Shown piece by piece: positions 1-9,120 of a DNA stretch of 64,000 nucleotides. The stretch lies in NCBI GenBank assembly GCA_035548675.1, contig DASZSJ010000089.1, forward strand, positions 1 through 64,000, given 5' to 3'. The first letter of the stretch is position 1. Each line of letters opens with the position of its first letter. Both the position numbers and the translations under genes were made by a program. Origin of the DNA: VRUE01 sp035548675. Lineage in GTDB: Bacteria > Actinomycetota > Thermoleophilia > Solirubrobacterales > 70-9. The notes under the pieces were generated by a model, which was not told where the DNA came from, made no database searches, and was given only the letters and a program-made list of their open reading frames with translations.

Positions 1-1623
1 GAGGTCGGGGTGGAAGGGAGGCAGGCCGCCGGTGGGGCAGGGGGAGTTGTCGGGGCCGCTGATGATCTGGAAGGTGGAGGTGGAGGTGACGGGCTCTGTC
101 CCCGACCAAGGGTAGAGAACGGCGCTTACCGCGTGGGCGCCGCAGGAGGACGGGCTTGTCAGAGGGCTGCGGGCGCCCTCGCGGAAGTGCAGGCGGAAGT
201 GGGAGAAGGGGAAGGGCGGCAGATCCTCGCCCGTGGTGGTGAGCTGCCCGGTGTTGGGGTCGGGCTCGACTTTGAGGGGGACCTTGACGACGATGCCGAG
301 CTTCGGTTCGCGGATCACCATGTAGATGGCTAGGAGGGAGTCGAAGGAGTTCTCATAGGGGGTGGCGGCGAAGATCTTGCCCTTCAACAGGGTGTTTTCG
401 AGGATCGGGGTTTCCACTTCGACCGAGCCGATCGTGGCCGCTTCGGGGCAGGAGACTCCTGGTGGGGCGAAGTTGGGGCCTTCGCCTGGGGCCAGGTAGG
501 GAGACGATGCTTGGAACTGGGTCTCCGAGCAGGTGGCGAGGCCTTCGGCGAGGGCGGGGTTGACGGAGAAGCCCTCGGGCAGGGTGACGACCGCTTTCTC
601 AACATCGGCGTTTGAGACGCCATCCGGGTTGGCGAGGCCTTCGTTGTCGGTGTCGAGGGAGAAGTCGAGGCCGGTGGGGCTGGCGGCGGCGCGGGAGGTG
701 GGCTGGGCGGTGATATTCGGGGAGAAGCCGAGTTTGCCGCAGCCCTCGAAGCCGCTGGATTGACCGAAGTCGTCGTGGGTTTCGGCGAAGCCTTCACTGA
801 AGATACCTGCCTCTTTCCAAGAATCAGTCTTGTAGAAGGTCTTGAGTGGACCCTCACACGAGCGCGGCAGAGTAAGGAAAGGAATCGGAGAGATATTAGC
901 GGGGCACTCGCCGTCCGATGCGCCAGTGCTCGGGTTAATACAGCGTCCGCGTAGAGAGTCGTGAGATTTTGCCCCGGGATTCCCCCACAGGGTGAAAGTG
1001 GCACCTATCACTTCAATCTGCTGGGAGATGTTGACCGACCCACCGACGATGTTGTAGGGAGGGCTTTCCTTCACACCCAGTTCGATCGTCACTGGCACTA
1101 GCTTGATCCAGAAGCCAAGCTTAGCCGCGACCCCAGGCGGTGGGGCAAGGTTGTAGACAGCGCCGTGGATAAAGCCGGTTATTTCCGCGCCGCCCCCCCT
1201 GACAGAAATTGTTCCAACGGCGCTTGCATCGGGACAGTTTGAAACAGCCTCTCCTACCACTGAGGAACCCGTAGTAAGAAAGTCCGCGGTCGAGCAGGGG
1301 GGCACCGCGAAGGGGTTTCCAACAAAGCCGGGAATCTGTGTAAGGATTAGGTCCTTAGGTGCTTCTTCGATTTCTTCCCCGCCTTTGCCGCTCGGCACAG
1401 CGGGAAAACCCAGCGTCACCTTGATCGCGTTGGGATGGGCGCCCGCTTGGTCGACGGCTTCACCTTTCGCATTAGTGAAGGTGACATCGAATTCGGTCAG
1501 GTCATAGGCCGCTTGGGCCGGTACCACAGCGATCAACATGGCGCCAACCAGCAGCATGCATCCCAGCACGGCAAGAAGCCCATTCGGAATGAAGGAGACC
1601 TTGATGTCTTCTGTTACGCTCAC
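1..1623 (-). CDS. Exported protein of a large Thermoleophilia-type family, C-terminus beyond window
   Basis: The frame is open from a GTG at 1623 to the first base of the window (541 codons, no stop), so the 3' part is missing. Residues about 9-35 form a hydrophobic signal sequence ending in VVPAQAA, so the product should be exported. The rest is extracellular in character: about ten cysteines, beta-rich, with the stretches 'VEVETPILENTLLKGKIF' and 'PDPNTGQLTTTGEDLPPFPF'. I know this style from large uncharacterised exported proteins repeated many times in Thermoleophilia genomes; no function is established. It starts 50 bp after the stop of the NHL protein gene on the same strand, so the two are probably cotranscribed. 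An ATG at codon 22 lies inside the signal sequence, which is why the GTG is preferred. Confidence 0.8.
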   Translation of the reverse strand, partial: MSVTEDIKVSFIPNGLLAVLGCMLLVGAMLIAVVPAQAAYDLTEFDVTFTNAKGEAVDQAGAHPNAIKVTLGFPAVPSGKGGEEIEEAPKDLILTQIPGFVGNPFAVPPCSTADFLTTGSSVVGEAVSNCPDASAVGTISVRGGGAEITGFIHGAVYNLAPPPGVAAKLGFWIKLVPVTIELGVKESPPYNIVGGSVNISQQIEVIGATFTLWGNPGAKSHDSLRGRCINPSTGASDGECPANISPIPFLTLPRSCEGPLKTFYKTDSWKEAGIFSEGFAETHDDFGQSSGFEGCGKLGFSPNITAQPTSRAAASPTGLDFSLDTDNEGLANPDGVSNADVEKAVVTLPEGFSVNPALAEGLATCSETQFQASSPYLAPGEGPNFAPPGVSCPEAATIGSVEVETPILENTLLKGKIFAATPYENSFDSLLAIYMVIREPKLGIVVKVPLKVEPDPNTGQLTTTGEDLPPFPFSHFRLHFREGARSPLTSPSSCGAHAVSAVLYPWSGTEPVTSTSTFQIISGPDNSPCPTGGLPPFHPDL

Positions 1624-1673
1624 GCTTTCTCTTTCACTTTCGGCGCGCCAGTTGAATTCTTTTTGGGCGCGGA

Positions 1674-4600
1674 TCACCGTCGCCCCGCCCTCGGCTTAGC
1701 CTGCCTCTTGTGCTTCTTCTTGTGGCGCTTGGACTTGACGCAGTGGCCCCTGCGTTTCACCTTCGGCTTGCCGCACTTCTTCGACTTGGAAGGCGATTTG
1801 GTGACGTTCCCAGCGCCATAGAAGGTGGAACTCGCCGGCGTGGGGTCGACTGGGGGGGAATACGGACCTTGGCAGGCTTCGCCCTCGCAGGCACGCACGG
1901 GCTTGGCCGGCCCGGGCAGGCCGCCGCCTACTCGGGCGTCGTAGACATCGACGAGGCCATAGTCCCATGACACCAAGCTCGAAACCGTGGTGAAGAAGAC
2001 ATTGGAGCCAGATTCGTCGGCGTCCAGAAAGCGCACATCGATACTCGCCTGCCCGGAGGAAATCAAATCCACGCAGCCACCGTTAGAAGGCGAGTATGAA
2101 ACAGAAACGGTCGTACAGGCGCCCTTTCCAATCGCCTCCCACTGGTAGAGGTCTTCGCGCTCGTTGGTATCACGGGGGGTGAGTGCGTCGGCGGCCAAAA
2201 AGAACAGGCGATGCCCGTCGGGGCTGAGCAGGCGTGAGCCATATAGGATGCTCTGGAAGACGGGAAGACGGCCAGCGGCACGTACCTCTCCCTTTCCTTC
2301 CTCTGGCACTTGCCCTCGCGGCCGTGCTCCGCTCGGGTTACACGAAGCACAGACGAGTTCGTTGGAAACCGAATCATAGAGGTAGACCTCTGCGTCTGCT
2401 TCCCCAGTTTCGCTGTCAGCGTTGTCATAGGCCGTGAGCGGCGTCGCGGCGGTCAACGCCACGCGGGTCCCCGCTGCGTTTACTCGCGCAGTGTGGAGAT
2501 CGGGCGTGGGCGCCACCGGAGATTGGGCTTCCAACTGCAGGTCCGCTCCCTCTTCGAATGCTCCGATCAGTTGGAAGGACCCCTCCGCACTATGGAAGTA
2601 AAGGTTCGCTTGCCCCGCGACGGCACCGGGTGCCCGTGCTTCGCGCGAGACGAAATAAACACGCTTCGCGTCCTCACTTGCGCCCAAGATCGCTCCCACC
2701 ACTTCACCTGCGATCTCGGTTGTTTCTTTGGTTTCCAAATCGTATTCGTAGAGAGTGCCCTTGGTGACGAAGAGCGCGCGCGAACCGTCTTTGGAGGCTG
2801 CTTGGAATCGTGATCCAGACGCTCCCTCAAGAGTTTCAGCCTCTTCAGAAACCGGAAACGTGCAAGGCGCTTCAGGTCCGCTGCAGTCCCCCCCATCGGA
2901 GAAGGGATGCTCGCGAACGTAGATCTTCCCCGGACCTTTCTCGGTGGCAGTCCAAAATACTCGCTCGCCGCTAGTCGAAATCGCATTCTGCACACTAGGT
3001 CGCCGGTTACGTCCCACGTTCGCTTTCACTTCCACGAAAGTGCCTCCCCCCGTACAGGAACCAGTAATTTGGCCCCCACCTTCGGGTAGTATGCACAGCA
3101 TCCGCTCAGTCGCGCCGCGTCGGCCGTAGAGTTGCCACTTATCTTTACTTCCCCCAACAGTGGTCAAGCCCTTAGAAAGGTAGATCACTGATTGCTCATC
3201 GGCAGAGACACCCTGTAGTTCGAGTGCAAATTCTTCCCCGCTAATACCTTCTGGGGCAGATGTATTCAGGGCGGTGTACTGGGAGCCGCCGCATTCCTCA
3301 TCGGTCCGGCGGTAGAGGCCCGAGAAGCCCGCCGGAGCCCCGGCGGCCAATGGTGATTCGGCAAAAGTCTGAACCCAGGAAGTACAGAGATCGTTGGAGA
3401 AGGCACGAAATTCGTTGTCGAAGCGTTTCCCCGTTGAGTAGATACCTTTGCCCTCCGGCGGGGAGATGGCGTGACTTGTCCAACCGACCCCAGGTTCGCG
3501 AGCAGCCACGTACTGGCTCGTGGCAGGTGCTGACTTTGCTCCGCCAAAGGCACGGTAGGACCCATAGGCCATACGGCCACCGTCGGCGGAACTCTGGCTG
3601 AGGACCGTGGGCAGGGCGGTAGTGAACTCTGGAAGGACGATTATGTCGCCGCCAAGCTTTTCCAGAGGAGAAACCAACTCATAGGCGCGACAGTCCGGAA
3701 GAGCGGCCCCAGTGCCGCTCCTCGTCGCGTCGTTGGCGCAGGCAGGCATATCCCCTACACGGAAAGTAGTGAACATGGACTCGCCTCCGACGGTTGGTCC
3801 ACCGCCGTCCGAAACCGCCACGAAGCGATAGGAGTAGGAGGTGCCAGGCTCAAGCCCTTCCAAGTGGATAGTCGTCGTCGACACCGGCGTGTTCACCGCT
3901 TCGGCCTCAAGCGCCGGACCGGGCGGAGCTGCAGTATCGGTCACGCAGGCAGCGTCCCATCCCTCCGCTTCCACGCAGGCGGTAGGCCCCCACTGTGCAT
4001 AGTAATTAGTGGTGCCTACCGCACCCGCCCAGAACTTCGGATTGATATTCGCCTTGATCTTCGCCGTCCTTGTTTCCACCACAGTCGCGTACTGTGCGGC
4101 GATCACGGGCGCCGCGGGTGGTGGTTCGCACTTCTCAGGGTCGGGAATTCCGTAACCGCTGAAATAGGATCTACCGGGACTCCCAGACGAGAAGCGGGAT
4201 ACATAAGCGTTGTCGCCTTCGCCCGCCGGATGGCAGGCCCCGCTGGCCGCAACGCCGCGTACTGTAGTGGTATCTGAGCTTCGGTTGAAGCCGGGCTTGC
4301 CACCTTCGCCCGTTTCTCCACAGGTCAGACACTGCCCAGCCGTGTCGTACTTCTGCACCCGCCATGGTTCGCCGTCGAATCCTTCCTGAGCCAAGGACAC
4401 ATAGAGGTTGCCTGCTCCGTCGAGTGCCAGCGAGTTCGGTCGCTCTGTGCTCTTTTCCGGTTCGAATTCCCCCAGCGCTTCATAGGGGGCACTTCGGGCG
4501 ATCTCATGAACGGCCGCCTCGCCGGTGAAGGCGACATAGAGGTTGCAGTCCGCGTCGGTCGCGATCGCCGCCACAACCTTGCCGGCGGGCATTGCTATCG

Positions 4601-5309
4601 CTGGTCCTTCGAAGTTACCTTCGGAGTCGAAATGCTGGATCAGTTCCCCTTTGCCGACAAAGAGGCTGTCATCCGTGCCGCATGCCGCGATCCTATTTAT
4701 ATAAGCGAAGGTGGAGCCCGAGAACTGAGCTTCAGTCGGACCGGTTTCGCCAAAGCTTTTCAGCAACACAGCTTCGTTTTCGCCGAGTCCACCAGTGGGG
4801 TCGAAACGCTGGACGCGTCCGTTTTCGACATCCATGACCCAGACCATTCCCGAACCGTCCACGGCGACCGCTTCGGGGGTCTTGAACTGACCTGGACCCG
4901 ATCCGGCAATGCCCTTTAGGCATCCGGTCAAAACCGTACAGGTCTGGAGTTCCGATTGCGGGTCTTCGGCGTTGACTCTCCAGCCCCAGGCCTTGACGAA
5001 TTTCCCCCAGGCAGTGAACTCGTCGATCCGAAGGTTGTTAGCGTCAACTATGTAGACATGGCCCTCGCGGCCAGGGTCGGCAGCAATCCCTCGCGGCAAA
5101 TCGAGCCGACCAGCCCCTTCGCCGGCGAAACCGTCTTCAGGGCTCTTGGCCAAAAGTGACGGCGGTGCCGCGCTGGCCGCCGAGGTCGTGATCACAGCCA
5201 CGGCGCAGAGCAGCGCTAGGGTTCCCAGAGATCTCTTCAAAAGGTCTGCGATTCCGCCGGGTGAGGAGCGAGTTGGGTGGACGAATCGCGAGTGGATGGA
5301 TTTGGTCAT
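1674..5309 (-). CDS. Large exported NHL-repeat / beta-propeller protein (1211 aa)
   Basis: The N-terminus has a long basic n-region and a hydrophobic core (residues about 27-47, ending TTSAASAA), consistent with secretion. Residues about 50-360 read as an NHL beta-propeller ('GRLDLPRGIAADPG', 'FKTPEAVAVDGSG', 'RPNSLALDGAGNLYVSLA'). A fibronectin-III-like segment follows (about 385-515, ending 'GTSYSYRFVAVSDGGG'). Then comes the phrase 'LPDCRAYELVSP', typical of this exported family in Thermoleophilia, and a second TolB/WD-like propeller region. The tail is about 40 residues very rich in Lys/Arg with CGKPKVKRRGHC, possibly a wall-binding segment. It overlaps the upstream 33-aa peptide gene by ATGA and is followed by the related exported gene at 1623. 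A surface or extracellular role is inferred; no enzymatic motif was seen. Confidence 0.9.
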   Translation of the reverse strand: MTKSIHSRFVHPTRSSPGGIADLLKRSLGTLALLCAVAVITTSAASAAPPSLLAKSPEDGFAGEGAGRLDLPRGIAADPGREGHVYIVDANNLRIDEFTAWGKFVKAWGWRVNAEDPQSELQTCTVLTGCLKGIAGSGPGQFKTPEAVAVDGSGMVWVMDVENGRVQRFDPTGGLGENEAVLLKSFGETGPTEAQFSGSTFAYINRIAACGTDDSLFVGKGELIQHFDSEGNFEGPAIAMPAGKVVAAIATDADCNLYVAFTGEAAVHEIARSAPYEALGEFEPEKSTERPNSLALDGAGNLYVSLAQEGFDGEPWRVQKYDTAGQCLTCGETGEGGKPGFNRSSDTTTVRGVAASGACHPAGEGDNAYVSRFSSGSPGRSYFSGYGIPDPEKCEPPPAAPVIAAQYATVVETRTAKIKANINPKFWAGAVGTTNYYAQWGPTACVEAEGWDAACVTDTAAPPGPALEAEAVNTPVSTTTIHLEGLEPGTSYSYRFVAVSDGGGPTVGGESMFTTFRVGDMPACANDATRSGTGAALPDCRAYELVSPLEKLGGDIIVLPEFTTALPTVLSQSSADGGRMAYGSYRAFGGAKSAPATSQYVAAREPGVGWTSHAISPPEGKGIYSTGKRFDNEFRAFSNDLCTSWVQTFAESPLAAGAPAGFSGLYRRTDEECGGSQYTALNTSAPEGISGEEFALELQGVSADEQSVIYLSKGLTTVGGSKDKWQLYGRRGATERMLCILPEGGGQITGSCTGGGTFVEVKANVGRNRRPSVQNAISTSGERVFWTATEKGPGKIYVREHPFSDGGDCSGPEAPCTFPVSEEAETLEGASGSRFQAASKDGSRALFVTKGTLYEYDLETKETTEIAGEVVGAILGASEDAKRVYFVSREARAPGAVAGQANLYFHSAEGSFQLIGAFEEGADLQLEAQSPVAPTPDLHTARVNAAGTRVALTAATPLTAYDNADSETGEADAEVYLYDSVSNELVCASCNPSGARPRGQVPEEGKGEVRAAGRLPVFQSILYGSRLLSPDGHRLFFLAADALTPRDTNEREDLYQWEAIGKGACTTVSVSYSPSNGGCVDLISSGQASIDVRFLDADESGSNVFFTTVSSLVSWDYGLVDVYDARVGGGLPGPAKPVRACEGEACQGPYSPPVDPTPASSTFYGAGNVTKSPSKSKKCGKPKVKRRGHCVKSKRHKKKHKRQAKPRAGRR

Positions 5310-5407
5310 CTCCGGGTCTCCTGATTGAAGGACACAGTGAGCGACAGGGCGGCGAGCAGACCGAAGACCAGCACCCCAACAACGCTCTTGATCGCCTCAA
5401 AGCTCAT
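5306..5407 (-). CDS. 33-aa single-span membrane peptide, coupled to the NHL gene
   Basis: An ATG at 5407 opens a 33-codon frame whose TGA overlaps the ATG of the NHL protein (ATGA arrangement). The peptide starts MSFEAIKSVVGVLVFGLLAA and has one hydrophobic helix (about residues 8-27) with a short polar tail. A purine-rich AAGAGAGA lies about 4-11 bases before the ATG. Position, overlap and membrane character suggest a real micro-protein translated just ahead of the exported protein; it could also serve only as a translational-coupling leader. Homology was not recognised. Confidence 0.5.
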   Translation of the reverse strand: MSFEAIKSVVGVLVFGLLAALSLTVSFNQETRR

Positions 5408-5451
5408 ATCGTCTCTCTTGCTCGTTGGACCTGGAATGAACACGCCGAATG

Positions 5452-5489
5452 CCCTCCCCCGGCGAGCGCCAGCGCTCGCCGGGGGAGGG
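5452..5489 (-). terminator. Long GC hairpin after the collagen-like gene
   Basis: A perfect inverted repeat with 17-bp arms (CCCTCCCCCGGCGAGCG and its complement, 5452-5468 and 5473-5489) lies ten bases downstream of the stop of the collagen-like gene on the minus strand. No T-run follows, so this is a hairpin-type transcript end, not a classical rho-independent terminator. Confidence 0.6.
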
Positions 5490-5498
5490 TGCGATCAA

Positions 5499-6719
5499 CT
5501 ACGGAGCCGTGACCGCCCAGCTGCCGAACGCATCAGGGACCAGTACGCTTGACCCAACAACTTCGGTGGCCGCCACGAAGATCACGCCGGTCCGACCGAC
5601 TCCGGTACCAAGGCTGCTCGTGGTCGAACCTGTATTCTCGGGCTTAAACGCATTGAATTTACCCGGTACTTCGGCTTCTTTGATTTCACCGCCACCTACG
5701 CCCTGGTAGACACAGAAAAAGCCAGCACCTGCCTCTGGATTTTCAGCGCTTGCCGCGCCGGCATGGGTGCTGTTCTCGCATTCGGCCGGAGCGCCCTTGG
5801 CGGTGAGTGCAACCCCGGCGGCCGTGGCGGTGGCGGACTTGGACATTTCGAGTTCGGTGGCCGAGATAACTTTGGTGATCACGGTTTCCGTCGGAATTCC
5901 AGGGCCACTGATGAACTGACCGACGGCGAACTGCCCCGTAGTGGTCGATACATTTTTGATGAGCCTTTTGACCGCGGCGCTCCCAGTACCGGTGGTGTCT
6001 CCCGTTCCGGTCGCCTTGGTTTCGGTGCCCCCGCCGGGAACGAACTTCACTTTGTCGGCTCCAAGAGTGGTTGCAAGCGGAATCGAGAAGGAAACCGCAG
6101 TCTGGCCGCCGCTGGCGCTGGCTGGAATAAGCCAAGAGCCCGTCTCCGTTGCGCCGGAGGGCAGGGTGCCGCCCGCGGTCCAAGGCGAGCCTTCCGGACC
6201 TTTCAGGTCAACTCCAGCCGGCCAGGCTCCAGCGGCCTTCGGACCGTAGATCTTGTTGGCTACGGTGTCGATGTAGAAATCGCCGTTGGCGCCGGTGGCT
6301 GCCGATGGTGCGACGGTGCCATTGAGAACAGTGTTGCCGTTGGCACCTGGAGTCCCTTCTTCGCCATTGCAGACTTCGGTGGGCGTGCCAAAACCTTCAA
6401 TTTCTACGGTGATACCGCCTTCAGGACAGCCGGGAGCGGTATCGGAGAGAAGGACGGATTTGCCCGGGGCCCCATTCGTACCGTTGGTGCCGTCTTTGCC
6501 GGGAGCGCCGGCGGGACCAGCTGCTCCGATATCGCCCTTCGGCCCCCTCGGACCCCGCGGCCCCTTCTTGGCCTTGGCCTTCTTGGCCTTGGAGGCGGTG
6601 GCCTTGCCACCCCCTGAAGAGTTGTTGGCGGCGTAGGCGCCGCCGAGCATTGCGAAGACGAGGGCAATCACCGAGATGACTCCCGGGATCCCGAATCGCG
6701 TGCGTAGCGTCGAGAACAT
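5499..6719 (-). CDS. Collagen-like exported protein (GXY repeats, 406 aa)
   Basis: I chose ATG 6719 because AAGGAGAG sits nine bases upstream, although the frame stays open to a GTG at 6830. The N-terminus 'MFSTLRTRFGIPGVISVIAL' continues into VFAMLGGAYA, an export signal that recurs on collagen-like proteins of Solirubrobacterales. It is followed by a Lys-rich segment (about 35-52) and then Gly-X-Y triplets (about 52-83, starting GPRGPRGPKGDIG, plus a short second block near 'GEEGTPGANGN'). The remaining 300 residues are Gly/Thr/Ala-rich with few charges, probably a surface-exposed trimeric or beta-rich region. A candidate promoter at 6854-6882 would give a leader of about 130 nt. It ends just before a strong hairpin. 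A cell-surface structural role is inferred. Confidence 0.85.
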   Translation of the reverse strand: MFSTLRTRFGIPGVISVIALVFAMLGGAYAANNSSGGGKATASKAKKAKAKKGPRGPRGPKGDIGAAGPAGAPGKDGTNGTNGAPGKSVLLSDTAPGCPEGGITVEIEGFGTPTEVCNGEEGTPGANGNTVLNGTVAPSAATGANGDFYIDTVANKIYGPKAAGAWPAGVDLKGPEGSPWTAGGTLPSGATETGSWLIPASASGGQTAVSFSIPLATTLGADKVKFVPGGGTETKATGTGDTTGTGSAAVKRLIKNVSTTTGQFAVGQFISGPGIPTETVITKVISATELEMSKSATATAAGVALTAKGAPAECENSTHAGAASAENPEAGAGFFCVYQGVGGGEIKEAEVPGKFNAFKPENTGSTTSSLGTGVGRTGVIFVAATEVVGSSVLVPDAFGSWAVTAP

Positions 6720-6853
6720 GTTTCGAATCTCTCCTTGTCCCGTGAGCCCCTCTGCCCGCCGCTTCCCTTTGCGGCTTCCTCGAGGCTCGGTGTCTTGATT
6801 CCCTGTAGCTTCGTCGGCGAGTTTGAACACTCGCGTACATGAAGCTAGGCAGA

Positions 6854-6882
6854 ATTGAAACAGGGGCGTTTTAGCCTGTCAA
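6854..6882 (-). promoter_or_regulatory. Sigma-70-type promoter for the collagen-like gene
   Basis: On the minus strand TTGACA (6877-6882) and TTCAAT (6854-6859) are separated by exactly 17 bases. The predicted start near 6847 gives a leader of about 130 nt before ATG 6719. The -35 is a perfect consensus and the -10 matches four of six. Confidence 0.5.
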
Positions 6883-6953
6883 GGAAAAGATGGTGTTCCT
6901 AGAAGGCCGAGTACCGCGTGCGTTCTCAAAGAAGGGGCCGGGCGAGGAGCGAG

Positions 6954-7772
6954 CTACGAGCGCTTGGCGCCGCGCGGCCTGCCCTTGGCCCTGGCCGTCT
7001 CGCTGCGCGCCACGCTGCGGATCGTCTTGCCGAGCGCTTTGTCGGTCGCCTCGGCGATCGCGATCTGGAAGACGCCCATCAGGACCTCGCCGCCGAGGGG
7101 GCGGGTGCGCTCGAGGGTCTCGCGCACCTTTGGCCAGTCGCTTTCGGGGCGGCCGGCTTCGTCGAAGGGCTGCCAGACCTGTTCGAGGAAGAGGTCGGTG
7201 AAGAGCTGGGCGATTTCGTTGGCCTTACGGCGCAGTTTCTCCGCCACCGCGAGGACGGCGTCGGGGCTCATGCCGACGTCGGCCAGGGCGGCGGCGGCGT
7301 TCATCATCCGCGGGCTGATCACCTCGACTTTGCCGTCTGGCAGGGAGCGGATGACGCCGAGCTTTTCGCCCCGTTCGAGCATCTCGAAGCCGCGCCCTTC
7401 CTCGACCTCCTTCTTCCACAGCTCGGCCAGCTCGGCGAGGTCGACGATCTCCGGCGCCTCCTCTTCGAAGGGCGCCCGCAGGGTGCGGGTGAGGTTGTGG
7501 ATCTCCGCGGCGGCGCCGTTGACGCTTTCCGACATGCGCCGGATCGCCTCCAGGTTGAGGCCCTCCGCCTGCAGTTCGCGGGTCAGTTCGATCCGCGCCA
7601 CGTGGTCCTCGTTGTAGTAGCCAGTGCGGCCGTGGACGACCGGCGGCGGCAAGAGGCCGCGGGTCTGGTGGGCGCGGATGTTGCGCACCGTCATCCCGGT
7701 GCGCTCGGCCAGCTCGCCGATCGTCATCTCGCCCTTGGCGGGCTTGCTCCCGTCCCCGGCGGGTTTGCTCAT
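6954..7772 (-). CDS. MerR-family transcriptional regulator (272 aa)
   Basis: The N-terminal winged helix-turn-helix is typical of MerR proteins: 'MTIGELAERTGMTVRNIRAH' begins at about residue 16, followed by QTRGLLPPP and the wing segment GRTGYYNEDHVARI. Residues about 80-260 are helical and longer than in metal-sensing MerR proteins, with no cysteine cluster, so the effector is unknown. The ATG overlaps the stop of the SDR gene (ATGA), making a two-gene transcript SDR-merR. The Arg/Lys-rich C-terminus (ARAKGRPRGAKRS) may add DNA affinity. Confidence 0.88.
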   Translation of the reverse strand: MSKPAGDGSKPAKGEMTIGELAERTGMTVRNIRAHQTRGLLPPPVVHGRTGYYNEDHVARIELTRELQAEGLNLEAIRRMSESVNGAAAEIHNLTRTLRAPFEEEAPEIVDLAELAELWKKEVEEGRGFEMLERGEKLGVIRSLPDGKVEVISPRMMNAAAALADVGMSPDAVLAVAEKLRRKANEIAQLFTDLFLEQVWQPFDEAGRPESDWPKVRETLERTRPLGGEVLMGVFQIAIAEATDKALGKTIRSVARSETARAKGRPRGAKRS

Positions 7773-8491
7773 CCCTTCATCGTAAGCGGGAATCGCTGCC
7801 CGTTCATCTTTTTTGCCCGATCCGAGCAGAGAAAGGCGATCGCGGCGGCGATGTCCTCGGTGGGGGTGAAGGTGGGAAAGTCCTCGCCCGGGCTCTCCTC
7901 GCGCATCCGCTGGGTGAGGATCGCGTCGACGACGATGATGTTGGCGGTCGCGCTCGAGCCTTCGAAGCCGTCGGCGAGGGCGAGCGTCCAGGCCTCCGCC
8001 GCCGCCTTGGCCGCGGCGTAGGCGGCGTTCGTGTTCGTCGGCTCCTGGGCCTGCTTGGAGGAGACGAGAACGAAGCGACCGTGCTCGCTCCCCAGCAGCG
8101 CCTCGTGGAAGGCGCGGCTCGTGTGCTGGACGGTGCGGATCAGCAGGTCGTGCAGCAGCTCCCAGTCAGCGAGCGGCGCACTCGCCAGCGGCTCTCCCCC
8201 ACGCCAGCCGCCGACCAAGTGCAGCAGCGCGTCGACCCGGCCGAAGCGCTCGAGCAGCGCCGCGCACCAGGAGCGCGCCGCCTCCTCGTCGAGCAGGTCG
8301 ACAGCCCGCCCGTCCCAGCGCTCCGCCGGCAGGCCCAGCCCGGCGCCGACCTCATCTGCCTTCTCCTGCGAGACGTCCGCCCCGGCGATCGTCGCCCCCT
8401 CGCCGGCGAGCGTCTCGGCCACGACGGGCCCGAGCCCGCCGGACACTCCCGCAATCGCGATTACTCGGCCGTCGAGTTCGTTGCCACCCAT
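7769..8491 (-). CDS. Short-chain dehydrogenase/reductase (SDR)
   Basis: After the start the protein shows a Rossmann motif in IAIAGVSGGLGPVVAETLAG (GxxxGxG), an acidic residue after beta-2 (AGADVS), and the catalytic region VLVSSKQAQ...AAYAAAKAAAEA with Ser, Tyr and Lys. The usual NNAG motif is replaced by LHLVGGWRGG. Length (about 240 aa) fits classical SDRs. The start is placed at ATG 8491; a GTG at 8506 is possible, and the longer frame to 8605 would run to within two bases of tRNA-Tyr and is unlikely. It overlaps merR and the two are probably coexpressed. The substrate cannot be told. Confidence 0.85.
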   Translation of the reverse strand: MGGNELDGRVIAIAGVSGGLGPVVAETLAGEGATIAGADVSQEKADEVGAGLGLPAERWDGRAVDLLDEEAARSWCAALLERFGRVDALLHLVGGWRGGEPLASAPLADWELLHDLLIRTVQHTSRAFHEALLGSEHGRFVLVSSKQAQEPTNTNAAYAAAKAAAEAWTLALADGFEGSSATANIIVVDAILTQRMREESPGEDFPTFTPTEDIAAAIAFLCSDRAKKMNGQRFPLTMKG

Positions 8492-8606
8492 CCAGGGATC
8501 ATCGCGCACCAAGAGGCGACCGTCCTGCTGGGCGGGCCCAAGTGCGCTCCCTTCGAGGTCGGCCTGTCCTCCGAGCTCTCGACTCCGAAGCCAGGCCTGG
8601 CCCAAA

Positions 8607-8688
8607 TGGGGGAGACAGGATTCGAACCTGTGTAGGCATAGCCAACTGGTTTACAGCCAGTCCCCTTTAACCACTCGGGCACTCCCCC
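8607..8688 (-). tRNA. tRNA-Tyr (GTA)
   Basis: A class II tRNA read on the minus strand: acceptor GGGGGAG pairs with CTCCCCC, the anticodon stem ACTGG/CCAGT encloses the loop CTGTAAA (anticodon GTA), a long variable arm follows, and the T arm carries GGTTCGAATCC. The discriminator base is A and the 3' CCA is not encoded. Confidence 0.97.
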
Positions 8689-8722
8689 AGCTGTGCTGGC
8701 GATTCTAGATGGAAGCGACGAG

Positions 8723-9109
8723 CTAGCTCGGCTTGACGCCCAGCCGCTCCATCATCCGCTCGTTGAAGGCGGTCAGGGCCGACATCGGGCGCATGAAGAC
8801 GGTGAGGACGGCGACGCGGCCCTCGTCGTCGAGCTCGAGGAAGTCGATGCCCTCCAGCTCGCGGTCGCCGACGTTGGCCTTGAAGCGCAGGGCGACCGAG
8901 TTGCCCTCGTGCAGCTCATCCACGTAAGTGAGGTCTTCGAGGGTGGCGGCGACGTGGGTGAGGATCGCGGTGACCGCCTCGCGCCCCTCGAAGCCGCGGA
9001 AGAGGATCGGGCTGTGCAGCTCGACGTCCTCGCGCAGCGTCGCGGTCAGCAACTCGAGGTCCTTCGCTTCGGCGGCGCGGCGGAAGGGGTGCGGCTCGGC
9101 CATGCCCAC
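8723..9109 (-). CDS. SnoaL-like / NTF2-fold protein
   Basis: This 128-aa protein has the pattern of NTF2-fold polyketide-cyclase-like proteins: an N-terminal helix pair (HPFRRAAEAKDLELLTATLR), then DVELHSPILFRGFEGREAV, and a long beta-sheet ending DDEGRVAVLTVFMRP. Such folds act as small-molecule isomerases, hydrolases or carriers. No catalytic pair can be assigned. The start is either GTG 9109 or ATG 9103. It is transcribed divergently from the Ddn-family gene, with a conserved 46-bp palindromic element (9121-9166) between them. Confidence 0.75.
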   Translation of the reverse strand: MGMAEPHPFRRAAEAKDLELLTATLREDVELHSPILFRGFEGREAVTAILTHVAATLEDLTYVDELHEGNSVALRFKANVGDRELEGIDFLELDDEGRVAVLTVFMRPMSALTAFNERMMERLGVKPS

Positions 9110-9120
9110 ACTCTACGCGG

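Noticed and set aside
384..1004. Open minus-strand frame with Ser/Pro/Arg-rich translation
   Set aside because: It is a shadow of the exported protein gene 1-1623, whose frame has a signal peptide and coherent domains.
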